Positions 37,038 through 45,330 of a stretch of 61,223 nt of DNA are shown piece by piece (within the stretch, counting starts at the first letter, position 1; every line of letters starts with the position of its first letter). The stretch covers positions 1-61,223 of the forward strand of contig JAJFFS010000001.1 in assembly GCA_021776515.1 (NCBI GenBank), read 5' to 3'. Under the pieces are notes generated by a model. The model saw nothing but the letters and a program-made list of their open reading frames with translations. It did no database searches and was not told the origin of the DNA. The position numbers and the translations under genes were made by a program. The DNA comes from Robiginitomaculum sp. GTDB taxonomy: Bacteria; Pseudomonadota; Alphaproteobacteria; Caulobacterales; Maricaulaceae.

Positions 37038-37454
37038 TTAGCGACTACGCAAAAGTTCCAGTGTGCGCGCCAGCATGGCGCGGCTGTTTTCAATGACGCT
37101 GACATTGGCTTCAAAGCTGCGCTGGGCCTGACGCATATCCATAAGTTCAACCAGTGAATTTACATTTGGATATTTCACATACCCTTGCGCATTGGCGGCC
37201 GGGTGACCGGGATCATAAACATTACGAAAATCACCCTGGTCAGGTTCCGCCTTGCTCATACGAACAAGGTTGGCACCACTGGTCTTGTCCAGTTCTTCGG
37301 TAAACACGGGTATTTTGCGCCGATAAGGTTGCCCGTCTGGCCCTTGCGCTGTTGAATTGGCGTTCGCCACGTTTTCCGCAATGATGCGCATGCGCGAGCT
37401 TTGCGCACGCATGCCCGCAGCGGCAATTTTCAAAGCAGTGGACATATCAGTCAT
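37038..37454 (-). CDS. flgC: Flagellar proximal rod protein FlgC
   Basis: A 138-residue proximal rod protein. The N-terminal rod signature ALKIAAAGMRAQSSRMRIIAENVANANST and the C-terminal helix AQRSFEANVSVIENSRAMLARTLELL are both clear. Located between flgB and fliE with 12-bp and 25-bp gaps, so it is part of one operon. Length is typical. Confidence 0.96.
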   Translation of the reverse strand: MTDMSTALKIAAAGMRAQSSRMRIIAENVANANSTAQGPDGQPYRRKIPVFTEELDKTSGANLVRMSKAEPDQGDFRNVYDPGHPAANAQGYVKYPNVNSLVELMDMRQAQRSFEANVSVIENSRAMLARTLELLRSR

Positions 37455-37466
37455 CGCTCACCCCTC

Positions 37467-37904
37467 TTACCGCCCTGGTCTACTAAGTGCCAGGCGAAGT
37501 AATCCCATACTTTTTTCATAAAGCCCTGCGGCTGCTTCATAACGCATCCGCGTTTCGGCGACGCGCATGACCTGTTCCTCAAGCACCACAGAATTACCGT
37601 TGATGGTTGTTTCAGAATCAGGGCGAGAAACAATTTTATAACTTCTTGAAGGATCATTACCCGTACTTGAGCTGCGAATATGCGCCGAATCAGTGACCTG
37701 TAAAGTCACTCTGCCAACGCCTCTTCCGTTCCCCGCAGCAGATTGATTCAGTAATTTCTGAAAATGGCTTTCATCAACATCCCGGGCGACAAACCCGGGC
37801 GTATCGGCATTGGCAATATTACGAGCAAGAACTTTCTGGCGCTCACCCAGCATGGACATGGTGCCACGCAATGCCTGAAAAATTTGGATGTTGCTCATGC
37901 TCAT
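37467..37904 (-). CDS. flgB: Flagellar proximal rod protein FlgB
   Basis: A 145-residue FlgB. The N-terminal segment GTMSMLGERQKVLARNIANADTPGFVARDV contains the rod-protein signature; the C-terminal half has NGNSVVLEEQVMRVAETRMRYEAA. Start codons at 37902-37904 and 37896-37898 are both preceded by GGGAGG. First gene of the unit with flgC and fliE. The intergenic region to fliO carries a symmetric CtrA-like box at 38069-38083 that could serve both directions. Confidence 0.93.
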   Translation of the reverse strand: MSMSNIQIFQALRGTMSMLGERQKVLARNIANADTPGFVARDVDESHFQKLLNQSAAGNGRGVGRVTLQVTDSAHIRSSSTGNDPSRSYKIVSRPDSETTINGNSVVLEEQVMRVAETRMRYEAAAGLYEKSMGLLRLALSRPGR

Positions 37905-38068
37905 GGGAGGCCTCTTTGGCCCCAAGGATGCCCGGTTTATGGTTAATGGAGAGTGAAAATATTTTTATTCAGTCTGTGCTTAGGTTTTTTTGGCCCAGGT
38001 CTCTCTCCCCTGGGGGTGGCAGAAAACAACTCAATTTACCTGCCTGTTTTCAATCCATAAATTTATGC

Positions 38069-38083
38069 TTAACGGAACCTTAA
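38069..38083 (+). promoter_or_regulatory. Candidate CtrA box upstream of fliO
   Basis: TTAACGGAACCTTAA matches the full CtrA consensus TTAA-N7-TTAA and is followed by C. It lies 35 bp before the fliO start, the position expected for a class II flagellar promoter in Caulobacter-like bacteria. Binding is inferred from sequence only. Confidence 0.6.
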
Positions 38084-38117
38084 CACGCCAGGCGCAAAAG
38101 GGCAGGTAATAACGATT

Positions 38118-38450
38118 ATGGCGCAAGGTATGGCAATGGAAGTTTTCGATACAGGTCGCTATCTGGCCGGGCTATTATTCACGTTAGGGCTGATTTTTGG
38201 TCTCTGGTATCTCGTGCGCCGCTATGCCCCTGGCATGGTTAGAGGTGCGCCCGCAGGGGAAGGCAAAACCTTGCATGTGCGTGAAAGCTTGCAGCTAGAC
38301 CCAAGGCGTAGGGTTGTGGTTATCAATAGTGGTAAGCGCGAGCATGTTTTATTGCTGGGCATTACCGGCGATCTGCTGATTGAAAGCCGCGACGCCCTCC
38401 CCACACCAATAGTGGACACCATGCTGACCAAAGAAAGCCCGACATCATGA
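38118..38450 (+). CDS. fliO: Flagellar biosynthesis protein FliO
   Basis: A 110-residue FliO, which stabilises FliP during assembly of the export gate. One membrane helix near the N-terminus (about 14-33, LAGLLFTLGLIFGLWYLVRR) and a small cytoplasmic domain with LHVRESLQLDPRRRVVVINSGKREHVLLLGITGDLLIE. The ATG at 38118 is one option; an internal Met four codons on is another. The stop overlaps the fliP start by 4 bp. A candidate CtrA box lies upstream. Confidence 0.9.
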   Translation: MAQGMAMEVFDTGRYLAGLLFTLGLIFGLWYLVRRYAPGMVRGAPAGEGKTLHVRESLQLDPRRRVVVINSGKREHVLLLGITGDLLIESRDALPTPIVDTMLTKESPTS

Positions 38451-39190
38451 AGGGGCTGGGCCAAGCCCTCATCCTGGCACTTTTCAGCATTGGCTTGGTG
38501 CTCTTGCTAGCAGATCCAGCACTGGCTCAATCGCTTACTGTTGATGCCGGTGAAGAAGGGCCGTTGACCAACCGGGTGTTGCAACTCATCGCCTTGCTGA
38601 CAGTTTTATCGCTGGCACCTTCCATCGTGATCATGACCACCAGTTTTGTACGCATTGTTGTGGTGTTATCACTATTGCGCACCGCATCAGGCCTGCAACA
38701 GGCACCACCCAACATGGTACTTATCTCATTGGCAATTTTTCTCACCGCCTTCATCATGGCCCCGGTGTTTGAGAAAAGTTATGCCGACGGCATAGAGCCG
38801 CTGATGAACCAGGAGATTGAACTCGGCGACGCCTTCACCAAAAGTGCTGCACCTGTAAAAACCTTCATGCTGGCACAAACCCGAGAGGCCGATCTTGGGC
38901 TGTTTCTGGGCTTGAGCGATGAGCCAACACCGGCCACGCCCGAGGAGATTGCCCTGCATATTGTCGCCCCTGCGTTTATGATTTCAGAACTGCGCCGGGC
39001 GTTCGAGATCGGGTTTTTGTACTTCATCCCGTTCCTGGTTATCGATCTGGTGGTCGCCAGTATTTTGATGTCCATGGGCATGATGATGCTGCCGCCGGTG
39101 ATTATCTCCCTGCCCTTCAAACTGATTTTCTTTGTGCTGGTTGATGGATGGCGGCTGGTTGTTGGCAGCCTGTTGCAAAGCTTTAATTAA
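38447..39190 (+). CDS. fliP: Flagellar export gate protein FliP
   Basis: Core component of the flagellar type III export gate, 247 residues. It has a cleavable signal-like N-terminus (to about residue 28, ALAQS) and four membrane helices. Signatures are VVVLSLLRTASGLQQAPPNMVLISLAIF and VIDLVVASILMSMGMMMLPPVIISLPFKLIFFVL with its DGW sequence. fliQ and fliR do not follow here; instead a secreted VWA gene comes next. Confidence 0.96.
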   Translation: MKGLGQALILALFSIGLVLLLADPALAQSLTVDAGEEGPLTNRVLQLIALLTVLSLAPSIVIMTTSFVRIVVVLSLLRTASGLQQAPPNMVLISLAIFLTAFIMAPVFEKSYADGIEPLMNQEIELGDAFTKSAAPVKTFMLAQTREADLGLFLGLSDEPTPATPEEIALHIVAPAFMISELRRAFEIGFLYFIPFLVIDLVVASILMSMGMMMLPPVIISLPFKLIFFVLVDGWRLVVGSLLQSFN

Positions 39191-39266
39191 AAGGAAATTC
39201 AACCCGAGATAGAAACATCTGTTTTTTTTGGTATAATGCCCTCGGGACAATTTTTTGGGGGCCAGA

Positions 39267-40922
39267 ATGCGCACACTCATTATCAATGCTATCCTCGTTT
39301 TTGTTATTAGCCTTTTCAGCGGGGTGTCGTCATTTGCCGACACAGCACCATCGAAAACCATTCTTGTTTTTGATGCCTCTGGCAGCATGTGGGGGCAAAT
39401 CGATGGGCAGGCCAAAATTACCATCGCCAGATCCGTGTTTGAAACCATGCTCAAGGACTGGGAACCCGGCAATGAACTGGGCCTGATTGCTTATGGGCAC
39501 CGACGCAAGGGTGATTGTCTGGACATCGAGCAGATCATGGCCCCGGGGCCAGTAGACCCCGGTGCTTTTAGTGCCGCCCTGAATAACCTGAACCCGAAAG
39601 GAAAAACCCCGCTTTCTGCGGCGGTAAAACAGGCGGCACAAATCCTGAAATATGAAGAAGACAAAGCTACCATCATTTTAGTCACAGACGGCCTTGAAAC
39701 CTGCAATGCCGATCCGTGCGCCATGGCCAGTGAGCTTGAAAAACTCGGCGTGGATTTCACCACCCATGTGGTTGGCTTTGACCTGACGGAAGATGAATCC
39801 CGGGCCGTGCAGTGCATTGCAGAAAATACTGGCGGGCAGTATTTCTCAGCCGGAAATGCCACAGAGCTTGGCGATGCCATCAGCGTGGCATCAAAAGCAG
39901 CCACTCATGATTATAACGTATTGCTGCACGGCAAAATTCGTAAACAGGCCGAAGAACTGAACAATGGGATTAGCTGGGAAGTCTATGCGTATACGGGTGG
40001 GAAACTGGCCGAAAACTACCTTACCTATTCCTATAGAGCGCCAGCCCCCTTCACCCTTCTACCCGGTAAATACCGCATCAAGGCGGTTTATGGCAAAGCG
40101 ACTGTATATCAGGACATTGACGTTCAGGATGATGCGCTTACCGAAGCCGAAGTTCTCTTTGGAACAGGCACACTAATTGTCAGCGGACGCGCGGACGAAA
40201 ACAGCCAAGCTCCGGTTGGCAAGGAATGGGATATTTATCCCTTTGTGGATGGCGAAGCTTCAGACAAATACCTCACCTATTCCTATGATGTACCAGCAAG
40301 TTTCACCTTGCCCGCCGGGCAATACCGCATCAAGGCCTTGCATGGCAAAGCGGTTGCATACAAGGATATAGAGGTCAAAACCGATGAAACCACAAAAGCA
40401 GTTATCATCTTTAATACCGGCACACTGGTGGTCAGCGGGCGCAACAGCACCACATCACAAAACTCCGTTGGCAAGGAGTGGGATATTTATCCCTTTGTGG
40501 ATGGCGAGGTTTCAGACAAATACCTCACCTATTCCTATGATGTACCAGCAAGTTTCACCTTGCCTGCCGGGCAATATCGCATCAAGGCCTTGCATGGCAA
40601 AGCGGTTATATACAAGGATGTAGAGGTTAAAACCGATGAAACCACAAAAGCGGTTATCATCTTTAATACCGGCACACTGGTGGTCAGTGGGCGCACAGGC
40701 GAAGACAGTCAAAAACCTGTTGGCAAGGAATGGGATATATACCCCTTTGTGGATGGTGAGGTTTCAGACAAATACCTCGCCTATTCCTATGATGTACCGG
40801 CAAGTTTCACTCTGCCCGCCGGTAAATACCGCATTTTGGCCAAATATGGCGACAAAAAATATACGAAGGACGTAATAATCAAAGCCGATGAGGAAAATTC
40901 TGTCGTGATGCAATTCGATTAA
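39267..40922 (+). CDS. Secreted VWA protein with three 84-residue tandem repeats
   Basis: A 551-residue exported protein. The signal peptide covers about residues 1-24. A von Willebrand A domain (about 28-210) has a complete metal site: D36-A-S38-G-S40 in VFDASGSMW, and LVTDGLETC. After it come one divergent and three near-identical repeats of 84 residues (DNA period 252 bp, 40164-40919), each with TGTL(I/V)VSGR, VGKEWDIYPFVDGE, YDVPASFTLPAG(Q/K)YRI and a KTDETTKAVIIFN-type end. The repeats look like beta-sandwich modules. A TATAAT (39232-39237) preceded by TTGG lies upstream. It is not a known flagellar gene although it lies inside the flagellar region. The function is unknown. Confidence 0.87.
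   Translation: MRTLIINAILVFVISLFSGVSSFADTAPSKTILVFDASGSMWGQIDGQAKITIARSVFETMLKDWEPGNELGLIAYGHRRKGDCLDIEQIMAPGPVDPGAFSAALNNLNPKGKTPLSAAVKQAAQILKYEEDKATIILVTDGLETCNADPCAMASELEKLGVDFTTHVVGFDLTEDESRAVQCIAENTGGQYFSAGNATELGDAISVASKAATHDYNVLLHGKIRKQAEELNNGISWEVYAYTGGKLAENYLTYSYRAPAPFTLLPGKYRIKAVYGKATVYQDIDVQDDALTEAEVLFGTGTLIVSGRADENSQAPVGKEWDIYPFVDGEASDKYLTYSYDVPASFTLPAGQYRIKALHGKAVAYKDIEVKTDETTKAVIIFNTGTLVVSGRNSTTSQNSVGKEWDIYPFVDGEVSDKYLTYSYDVPASFTLPAGQYRIKALHGKAVIYKDVEVKTDETTKAVIIFNTGTLVVSGRTGEDSQKPVGKEWDIYPFVDGEVSDKYLAYSYDVPASFTLPAGKYRILAKYGDKKYTKDVIIKADEENSVVMQFD
40164..40919 (+). repeat. Three tandem 252-bp coding repeats
   Basis: Units 40164-40415, 40416-40667 and 40668-40919 lie within the VWA gene. 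The first two are nearly identical in protein and DNA; the third diverges in its last quarter. The high DNA identity points to recent duplication or gene conversion. Confidence 0.9.
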
Positions 40923-40956
40923 ATACAGAGTGCTCTAAACGGATAGCTACAAAGCT

Positions 40957-41400
40957 TCACACCTGGCGATTGAGGGTTATCGCTATGGCGGCATCATCCT
41001 GGCTAACACGCCCGTTAGCGCCGTAACCATTCATACGCGAGCGGGTGTTTGTTGCCTCGTCGGCGATCGCATGAACCAGACCTTCGGTTAGTTTTCGCAC
41101 CGTAGCAGCAGCCAGATTATTTCTCTTCAGAGCCTTATCAAGATCAAGGGTTTCATCACGCAAAGCTGTTCGTAATTCTGTTGGCGTCTCTGCCATAAGT
41201 GACGGGTTTTTAGCAATGCGTGCCGTTTCCAGCCGATAAGTTGTGGCCAGCTTGTTTTTCTCATCAATATAGACCGTAGCCTCATGGGGAGTTCGTGCCT
41301 CAAAGTGTGCCGTTTCGCGCTCCACCAGACCTTTTAACCGCTGTGAAAGCACAATCATTTGTTCGGCATGGTCTTCAGCATTATCCGCGTGCAGTGCCAT
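40957..41400 (-). CDS. FlgN-like flagellar protein
   Basis: A 147-residue all-helical protein encoded directly after flgI and flgJ, overlapping flgJ by 1 bp (TAATG). It resembles FlgN-type chaperones (export of hook-filament junction proteins FlgK and FlgL), with a long N-terminal helix (AEQMIVLSQRLKGLVERET) and a C-terminal NGYGANGRV segment. The similarity is weak and the call rests mainly on position, size and helix content. Confidence 0.6.
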   Translation of the reverse strand: MALHADNAEDHAEQMIVLSQRLKGLVERETAHFEARTPHEATVYIDEKNKLATTYRLETARIAKNPSLMAETPTELRTALRDETLDLDKALKRNNLAAATVRKLTEGLVHAIADEATNTRSRMNGYGANGRVSQDDAAIAITLNRQV

Positions 41401-41741
41401 TATTGCTGCTCCTTTTGCGCTTCAATTCCCTGCAAGCGCAAAATTTCAGTTTTCAATTGGTCGGAAAGGCCAATACCGCCATTTTGCGCAAAGACTTTTG
41501 CGTATTCCTCATGCAGAAGGCCGGAAAAGGCTTTCTCGCCAGCACCACCGCCAAAGGGGCCATCACTTTCCAGTCCGGCAAACATGCCTTGCACCATCTG
41601 GCCCAAAAAGAAGCTTTCAAACTCTTTCGCTGTTTGTTCGGCCTGTGCTTCAGTACGCACACCGGAAATATTGGGTGCCGTTGTCGGCTTGGCGGCAAGT
41701 GTCTGCGCAAGAAAGGCATTTGTTGCAAATGAGTCAGCCAT
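41400..41741 (-). CDS. flgJ: FlgJ-type rod-binding protein
   Basis: A 113-residue protein matching only the N-terminal rod-binding domain of FlgJ: AEQTAKEFESFFLGQMVQGMFAGLESDGPFGGGAGEKAFSGLLHEEYAK is split here as the key region (FEsFFL...GGGxxExxF). The C-terminal peptidoglycan hydrolase domain of enterobacterial FlgJ is missing, which is normal in alphaproteobacteria. It follows flgI after 4 bp and helps rod assembly in the periplasm. Confidence 0.88.
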   Translation of the reverse strand: MADSFATNAFLAQTLAAKPTTAPNISGVRTEAQAEQTAKEFESFFLGQMVQGMFAGLESDGPFGGGAGEKAFSGLLHEEYAKVFAQNGGIGLSDQLKTEILRLQGIEAQKEQQ

Positions 41742-41745
41742 AATC

Positions 41746-42867
41746 TTACAGCACCTCTATTTCAGCTTGCAACGCACCGGCGGCCTTGATGGCTTGCAAA
41801 ATGGCAATCATGTCCCGAGGTGTCAGGCCAAGCGCGTTTAACCCCTCAACAAGATCGCGCAGTGCCACACCATTACGCACTACAACCAGGCCCGTACCCT
41901 CTTCTTCTTCAACCGCAACACTGGTACGCGGCACCACCGCTGTTTCGCCACCTTGCGAGAAAGGTGCCGGCTGGCTGACCTGCGGCGTTTCTTCTACAGA
42001 AATGGTCAGACTGCCCTGGGCAATAGCCACCGTGCTAACCCGCACATTTTCGCCCATAACAATAATGCCGCTCACTTCGTCGATCACCACTTTGGCGGGC
42101 AAGTCCGGCTCAATACGTAATTGCTCAACATCGGCAAGCAGCGTCACCATATCCCCATTCCAGTTTGGCGGGCGGGTTAATTGAACCGCTGTGGGGTTTA
42201 GCGCATGCGCCAATGGCATCCCTGCGTAAGCATTGATGGCTCCGGCCATACGCAACGCCGTTGTCAGATCCGGGTTTCGCAAGGAAAGTCGCAAAGAGGT
42301 TTTTCCGGCCAAATCAAAACTGATCTCGCGCTCAACAATACCACCATTGGAAATGCGTCCGACCGTCGGCACGCCCTGGGTTATTGTGGCCGCATCACCG
42401 CCAGCCTGAAATCCGCCAATGGCCACCTGCCCCTGACTAACCGCGTACACCTCGCCATCAGCACCCATCAACGGCGTGACCAATAATTGCCCGCCTTGCA
42501 AACTATCCGCATCACCCATGGCCGAAACGGTTACATCAATGCGCGAGCCTTGCGTCGCAAAACCGGGCAAGTTTGCCGTCACCATAACCGCCGCTACATT
42601 ATCGGTTTTCAGGCTGGCACCGCGCGTATTGACGCCCAGCCGCTCCAGCATGGATTCGAGGCTTTGTTTGGTAAAAGGAGAGTTGTTCAAGCTGTCGCCC
42701 GTGCCATCCAGCCCCACGACAAGGCCATAACCGACAAGCTGATTTTCACGAACCCCTTCGATATTGGCAATATCCTTGATCCGCGAACCGGCAACAGCCG
42801 TACCCGCCATCATAACAGTCAGTAAAACGGCCAGAACCCGACCAAGAACGCTCTTTACATTTGTCAT
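41746..42867 (-). CDS. flgI: Flagellar P-ring protein FlgI
   Basis: P-ring subunit, 373 residues, exported by Sec (signal peptide to about residue 27, GTAVAGSRIKDIANIEGVR). Family stretches are NQLVGYGLVVGLDGTGD, NVAAVMVTANLPGFA and GIIVMGENVRVSTVAIAQG. I chose the ATG at 42865-42867 because the predicted sigma-54 start site near 42892 leaves no room for the in-frame start at 42894, and because TTGGGGTGT provides a binding site. Confidence 0.95.
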   Translation of the reverse strand: MTNVKSVLGRVLAVLLTVMMAGTAVAGSRIKDIANIEGVRENQLVGYGLVVGLDGTGDSLNNSPFTKQSLESMLERLGVNTRGASLKTDNVAAVMVTANLPGFATQGSRIDVTVSAMGDADSLQGGQLLVTPLMGADGEVYAVSQGQVAIGGFQAGGDAATITQGVPTVGRISNGGIVEREISFDLAGKTSLRLSLRNPDLTTALRMAGAINAYAGMPLAHALNPTAVQLTRPPNWNGDMVTLLADVEQLRIEPDLPAKVVIDEVSGIIVMGENVRVSTVAIAQGSLTISVEETPQVSQPAPFSQGGETAVVPRTSVAVEEEEGTGLVVVRNGVALRDLVEGLNALGLTPRDMIAILQAIKAAGALQAEIEVL

Positions 42868-42902
42868 CAAAGACACCCCAACAGGAATACTCATCCAGTC
42901 AA

Positions 42903-42918
42903 TGCGAGATATGTGCCA
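42903..42918 (-). promoter_or_regulatory. Candidate sigma-54 promoter of flgI-flgJ
   Basis: On the minus strand TGGCACATATCTCGCA has the invariant GG and GC 10 bp apart, with a full TGGCAC -24 element. The predicted start is about 25 bp before the flgI ATG. RpoN-driven P-ring genes are known from Caulobacter. Confidence 0.65.
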
Positions 42919-43043
42919 GTTTACTACACCTTATAAGGCATTTTTTTCGGTGTGTTTTCAATTAGTTACAGCCAGTGAAACTAAAACAAAAAGCCCCTCG
43001 GCAAGAATGTACCGGCAGAACTGGCCGGGGCGGTCGATTATGC

Positions 43044-43058
43044 TTAATGGCGTGTTAA
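43044..43058 (+). promoter_or_regulatory. Candidate CtrA box upstream of fliX
   Basis: TTAATGGCGTGTTAA fits TTAA-N7-TTAA exactly and lies 45 bp before the fliX ATG. In Caulobacter fliX is an early gene under CtrA control, so position and match agree. Confidence 0.62.
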
Positions 43059-43102
43059 TGCCCCCAAGGCACACTTGTCATTCAGAACACCAGAGAGCCG
43101 TC

Positions 43103-43522
43103 ATGAGAGTTAACACAACAGAGCAAACCCGTGTCACAGGCAAGGCCAAAGCCAAAAGCAAACAGGCGGGCGGTACATTTGTCCCTCATAGCGGAGATGC
43201 AGGCCAAAGCACGGCTATTGTGGCGACAACACAGACCAATCCTATTGCATCACTTGATGCGCTGATTGCCCTTCAGGGGGGTGAGGATTTTCACCAGGCC
43301 CGCAAAACAGCAACCGCTCGTGCGGATGAGTTATTGGATGTTTTATCCGATATGCGCCTTGGCCTTCTGGAAGGGGGCATCCCCTTGCGCACTTTGCAAC
43401 GTCTGAGCACAACACTGGAACGCACGCGCGCAAATACCGGCGATACTCATTTGGAAGCAATACTGAACGAGGTAGAGATACGGGCCGAGGTGGAAAAAGC
43501 CAAACTTGATTCTGGCACCTGA
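43103..43522 (+). CDS. fliX: Flagellar assembly regulator FliX
   Basis: A 139-residue FliX-like regulator, which in Caulobacter couples early flagellar assembly to activation of the RpoN activator FlbD. The N-terminal 50 residues are basic and disordered; the conserved C-terminal helices show LDALIALQGG, ARADELLDVLSDMRLGLLEGG and LQRLSTTLE. The ATG at 43103 was chosen over a long upstream extension that would run through the flgI promoter. Divergent from flgI. Confidence 0.85.
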   Translation: MRVNTTEQTRVTGKAKAKSKQAGGTFVPHSGDAGQSTAIVATTQTNPIASLDALIALQGGEDFHQARKTATARADELLDVLSDMRLGLLEGGIPLRTLQRLSTTLERTRANTGDTHLEAILNEVEIRAEVEKAKLDSGT

Positions 43523-43670
43523 ACACCAATCACAAAAACGTTATAATCTGTTGATTTTATTTAACATTTTCAAGCGCTATACAAGATTGACGCTGCGGTA
43601 AGTGTGGCTATACTCCGCCGCGTTTTCTTAGGGGAATTCCCCTGGTCAGATTGTTTAACAGGAGGCCGCA

Positions 43671-44099
43671 ATGGCACTTGCACAAACGACTGCTACGGAT
43701 CTACCCGAAGGATACGCGCCCAGCGAAAGCGAGGCGTTTATGGGCCCTCGCCAGCTTGAATATTTTCGGCAAAAATTGCTGAACTGGAAAAGCGAGATCG
43801 TTGAGGTAAGCCGCGAAACCATTGCCAATTTGCGCCAGGATACAGAAACTCACCCGGACCTGACAGACCGGGCCTCATCCGAGGCCGACCGAACAATTGA
43901 ACTTCGTGCCCGGGATAGACAGCGCAAACTGGTTGCCAAAATTGATGCCGCTCTGGGCCGGGTTGAAGATGGCTCGTTTGGGTATTGCGAAGACACAGGG
44001 GAGCCGATCAAACTCGCCCGCCTGGACGCCCGCCCCATCGCCACCTTGTCAATCGAGGCGCAAGAACGCCACGAACAAAAAGAGCGCACGAGTAAATAA
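43671..44099 (+). CDS. dksA: DksA-family RNA polymerase-binding regulator, zinc-poor
   Basis: A 142-residue DksA: coiled coil (about 30-105) with the tip residues TDRASSEADRT containing the D-x-x-D-x-A type, then the globular domain GSFGYCEDTGEPI...LDARPIATLSIEAQ. Of the four zinc-finger cysteines only C106 is kept; T109, S127 and A130 stand at the others, so zinc is not bound as in E. coli DksA. Reduced-cysteine DksA forms are known in alphaproteobacteria. It acts with ppGpp on transcription initiation. The RBS AGGAGG is strong. Confidence 0.93.
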   Translation: MALAQTTATDLPEGYAPSESEAFMGPRQLEYFRQKLLNWKSEIVEVSRETIANLRQDTETHPDLTDRASSEADRTIELRARDRQRKLVAKIDAALGRVEDGSFGYCEDTGEPIKLARLDARPIATLSIEAQERHEQKERTSK

Positions 44100-44119
44100 C
44101 TCAGGCCCAAGACCTTGAC

Positions 44120-44503
44120 CTAGGCTTTTTCACGCAATGAATTGGCAAGAACGGCAAGTTGTAATTCAACCCTCTTAATCTCACGAATTACCATATTTTT
44201 ATGCATTTCCAACCAGAACCACATTTTTAACATACCCACTAAAAAGATAGAGACACCCATGCCTACACCCCATAAGGCCATCATGTGTGGGTCGTTAGTA
44301 TGGATGAATTTCCAACCCGTCCACACCGCAAAGCCAAATGCTACGAATGATAAAACCATGGCATAGGCGCTCCAGAAGCGCATTTTTCCAGAAAAAATAC
44401 CGCCCAGCATAGCAAACATGCCCGGTTCACCGGCGATGGCGTCCAGTTTTTGCACCTCCGCTTCTGACAGGGCTTTGCGGATTTCCTCATCTAAAGTGTT
44501 CAT
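44120..44503 (-). CDS. DUF6768 membrane protein, partner of ECF sigma factor
   Basis: A 127-residue protein with an acidic helical N-terminus (LDEEIRKALSEAEVQKLDAIAGEPG) and two membrane helices (about 42-64 and 73-95), ending in a cytoplasmic helix. It overlaps the sigma factor gene by 4 bp and is likely co-expressed. It lacks the zinc-binding anti-sigma domain, so an anti-sigma role is possible but unproven. The family is common next to ECF factors in alphaproteobacteria. Confidence 0.78.
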   Translation of the reverse strand: MNTLDEEIRKALSEAEVQKLDAIAGEPGMFAMLGGIFSGKMRFWSAYAMVLSFVAFGFAVWTGWKFIHTNDPHMMALWGVGMGVSIFLVGMLKMWFWLEMHKNMVIREIKRVELQLAVLANSLREKA

Positions 44504-45042
44504 TGTTTTTCTCCTTCTAATTGTGTGCGCAAGGTTTTACGCACCTTGTGAAGTCTCGACTTTATGGTGCCTTGCGGCACGTTCAGCATGGTTGCAATTT
44601 GTATAACGCCAAGGCCCTGACCATAAAACATGCCAACTAGCACACGGTCCTCGGCACCAAGGCAGGCAAGCGCCGCACGAAGATCAAGATACTCGTCATC
44701 AATGACAGATGTAGAGCCTTCAGCGGGTAATTGCGTCAGTATTTCATCACCGGTGCGACGGCGGATTTTACGCCGCAGCGCATCCGTACATACCCGGCTG
44801 GCAATGCGTAAAATCCAGGCCGGAAAGCGGGCCGGATCATCAAGGCGTTTCAATCCCTTGATCACCTTCAGCCAGCATGTCTGCACAGCATCTGTGGCAG
44901 CGTCACTGTCCTGGGTCAGGCGCGTGCAATAGCGCAACAGCACAGGCGACCAATGACGAACCAGCGCATCAAACGCGGCACGATCACCGTCTTGCGCCTT
45001 CATCACCAATAACTCATTGGCTATGTCGCGTGCACTACGCAT
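44500..45042 (-). CDS. ECF sigma factor (sigma-70 family)
   Basis: A 180-residue sigma factor with only regions 2 and 4. Region 2: AAFDALVRHWSPVLLRYCTRLTQDSDAATDAVQTCWLKVIKGL; region 4 with HTH: EDRVLVGMFYGQGLGVIQIATMLNVPQGTIKSRLHKVRKTL. These are split at about residue 90 by a variable linker. Target promoters cannot be read off. It forms a two-gene unit with the DUF6768 gene, inserted between dksA and flgH. Confidence 0.92.
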   Translation of the reverse strand: MRSARDIANELLVMKAQDGDRAAFDALVRHWSPVLLRYCTRLTQDSDAATDAVQTCWLKVIKGLKRLDDPARFPAWILRIASRVCTDALRRKIRRRTGDEILTQLPAEGSTSVIDDEYLDLRAALACLGAEDRVLVGMFYGQGLGVIQIATMLNVPQGTIKSRLHKVRKTLRTQLEGEKQ

Positions 45043-45330
45043 TTACCCACCGTTTCCAAACCGACCCATGAGGTCGAGACAGAGTATAGTCGTTCTTTGG
45101 CAGGTTTTGGTTCATTGCCAAGGGTAAAAATATTTCTGCCCGCCGCGCCTTACCCTCAAAGACAATCAGGTCACGGCGCGATCGACATACTTACCCCGCC
45201 GCCATTTTGGCCGTTACGCACCATTTTTTCATGGCCAAAGGCTTTCAGGTCATGCCCTTGATACACGCAGGGGTATTGCTGCTCCTGCTTGGCTGGCGGT
45301 TAGGCAAATACGCAACTCACACCAAATAGC

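Noticed and set aside
40164-40919. 252-bp repeats as a mobile or CRISPR-like array
   Set aside because: The units keep one open reading frame and encode a protein module, so they are intragenic duplications.
42764-43102. Long N-terminal extension of fliX
   Set aside because: It would cross the flgI start region and both predicted promoters; the ATG at 43103 gives the normal length.
45231-45329. A 32-codon hydrophobic plus-strand ORF between the sigma factor and flgH
   Set aside because: It lacks a ribosome binding site and ends against flgH; the rest of the 288-bp spacer shows nothing else. Too weak to annotate.
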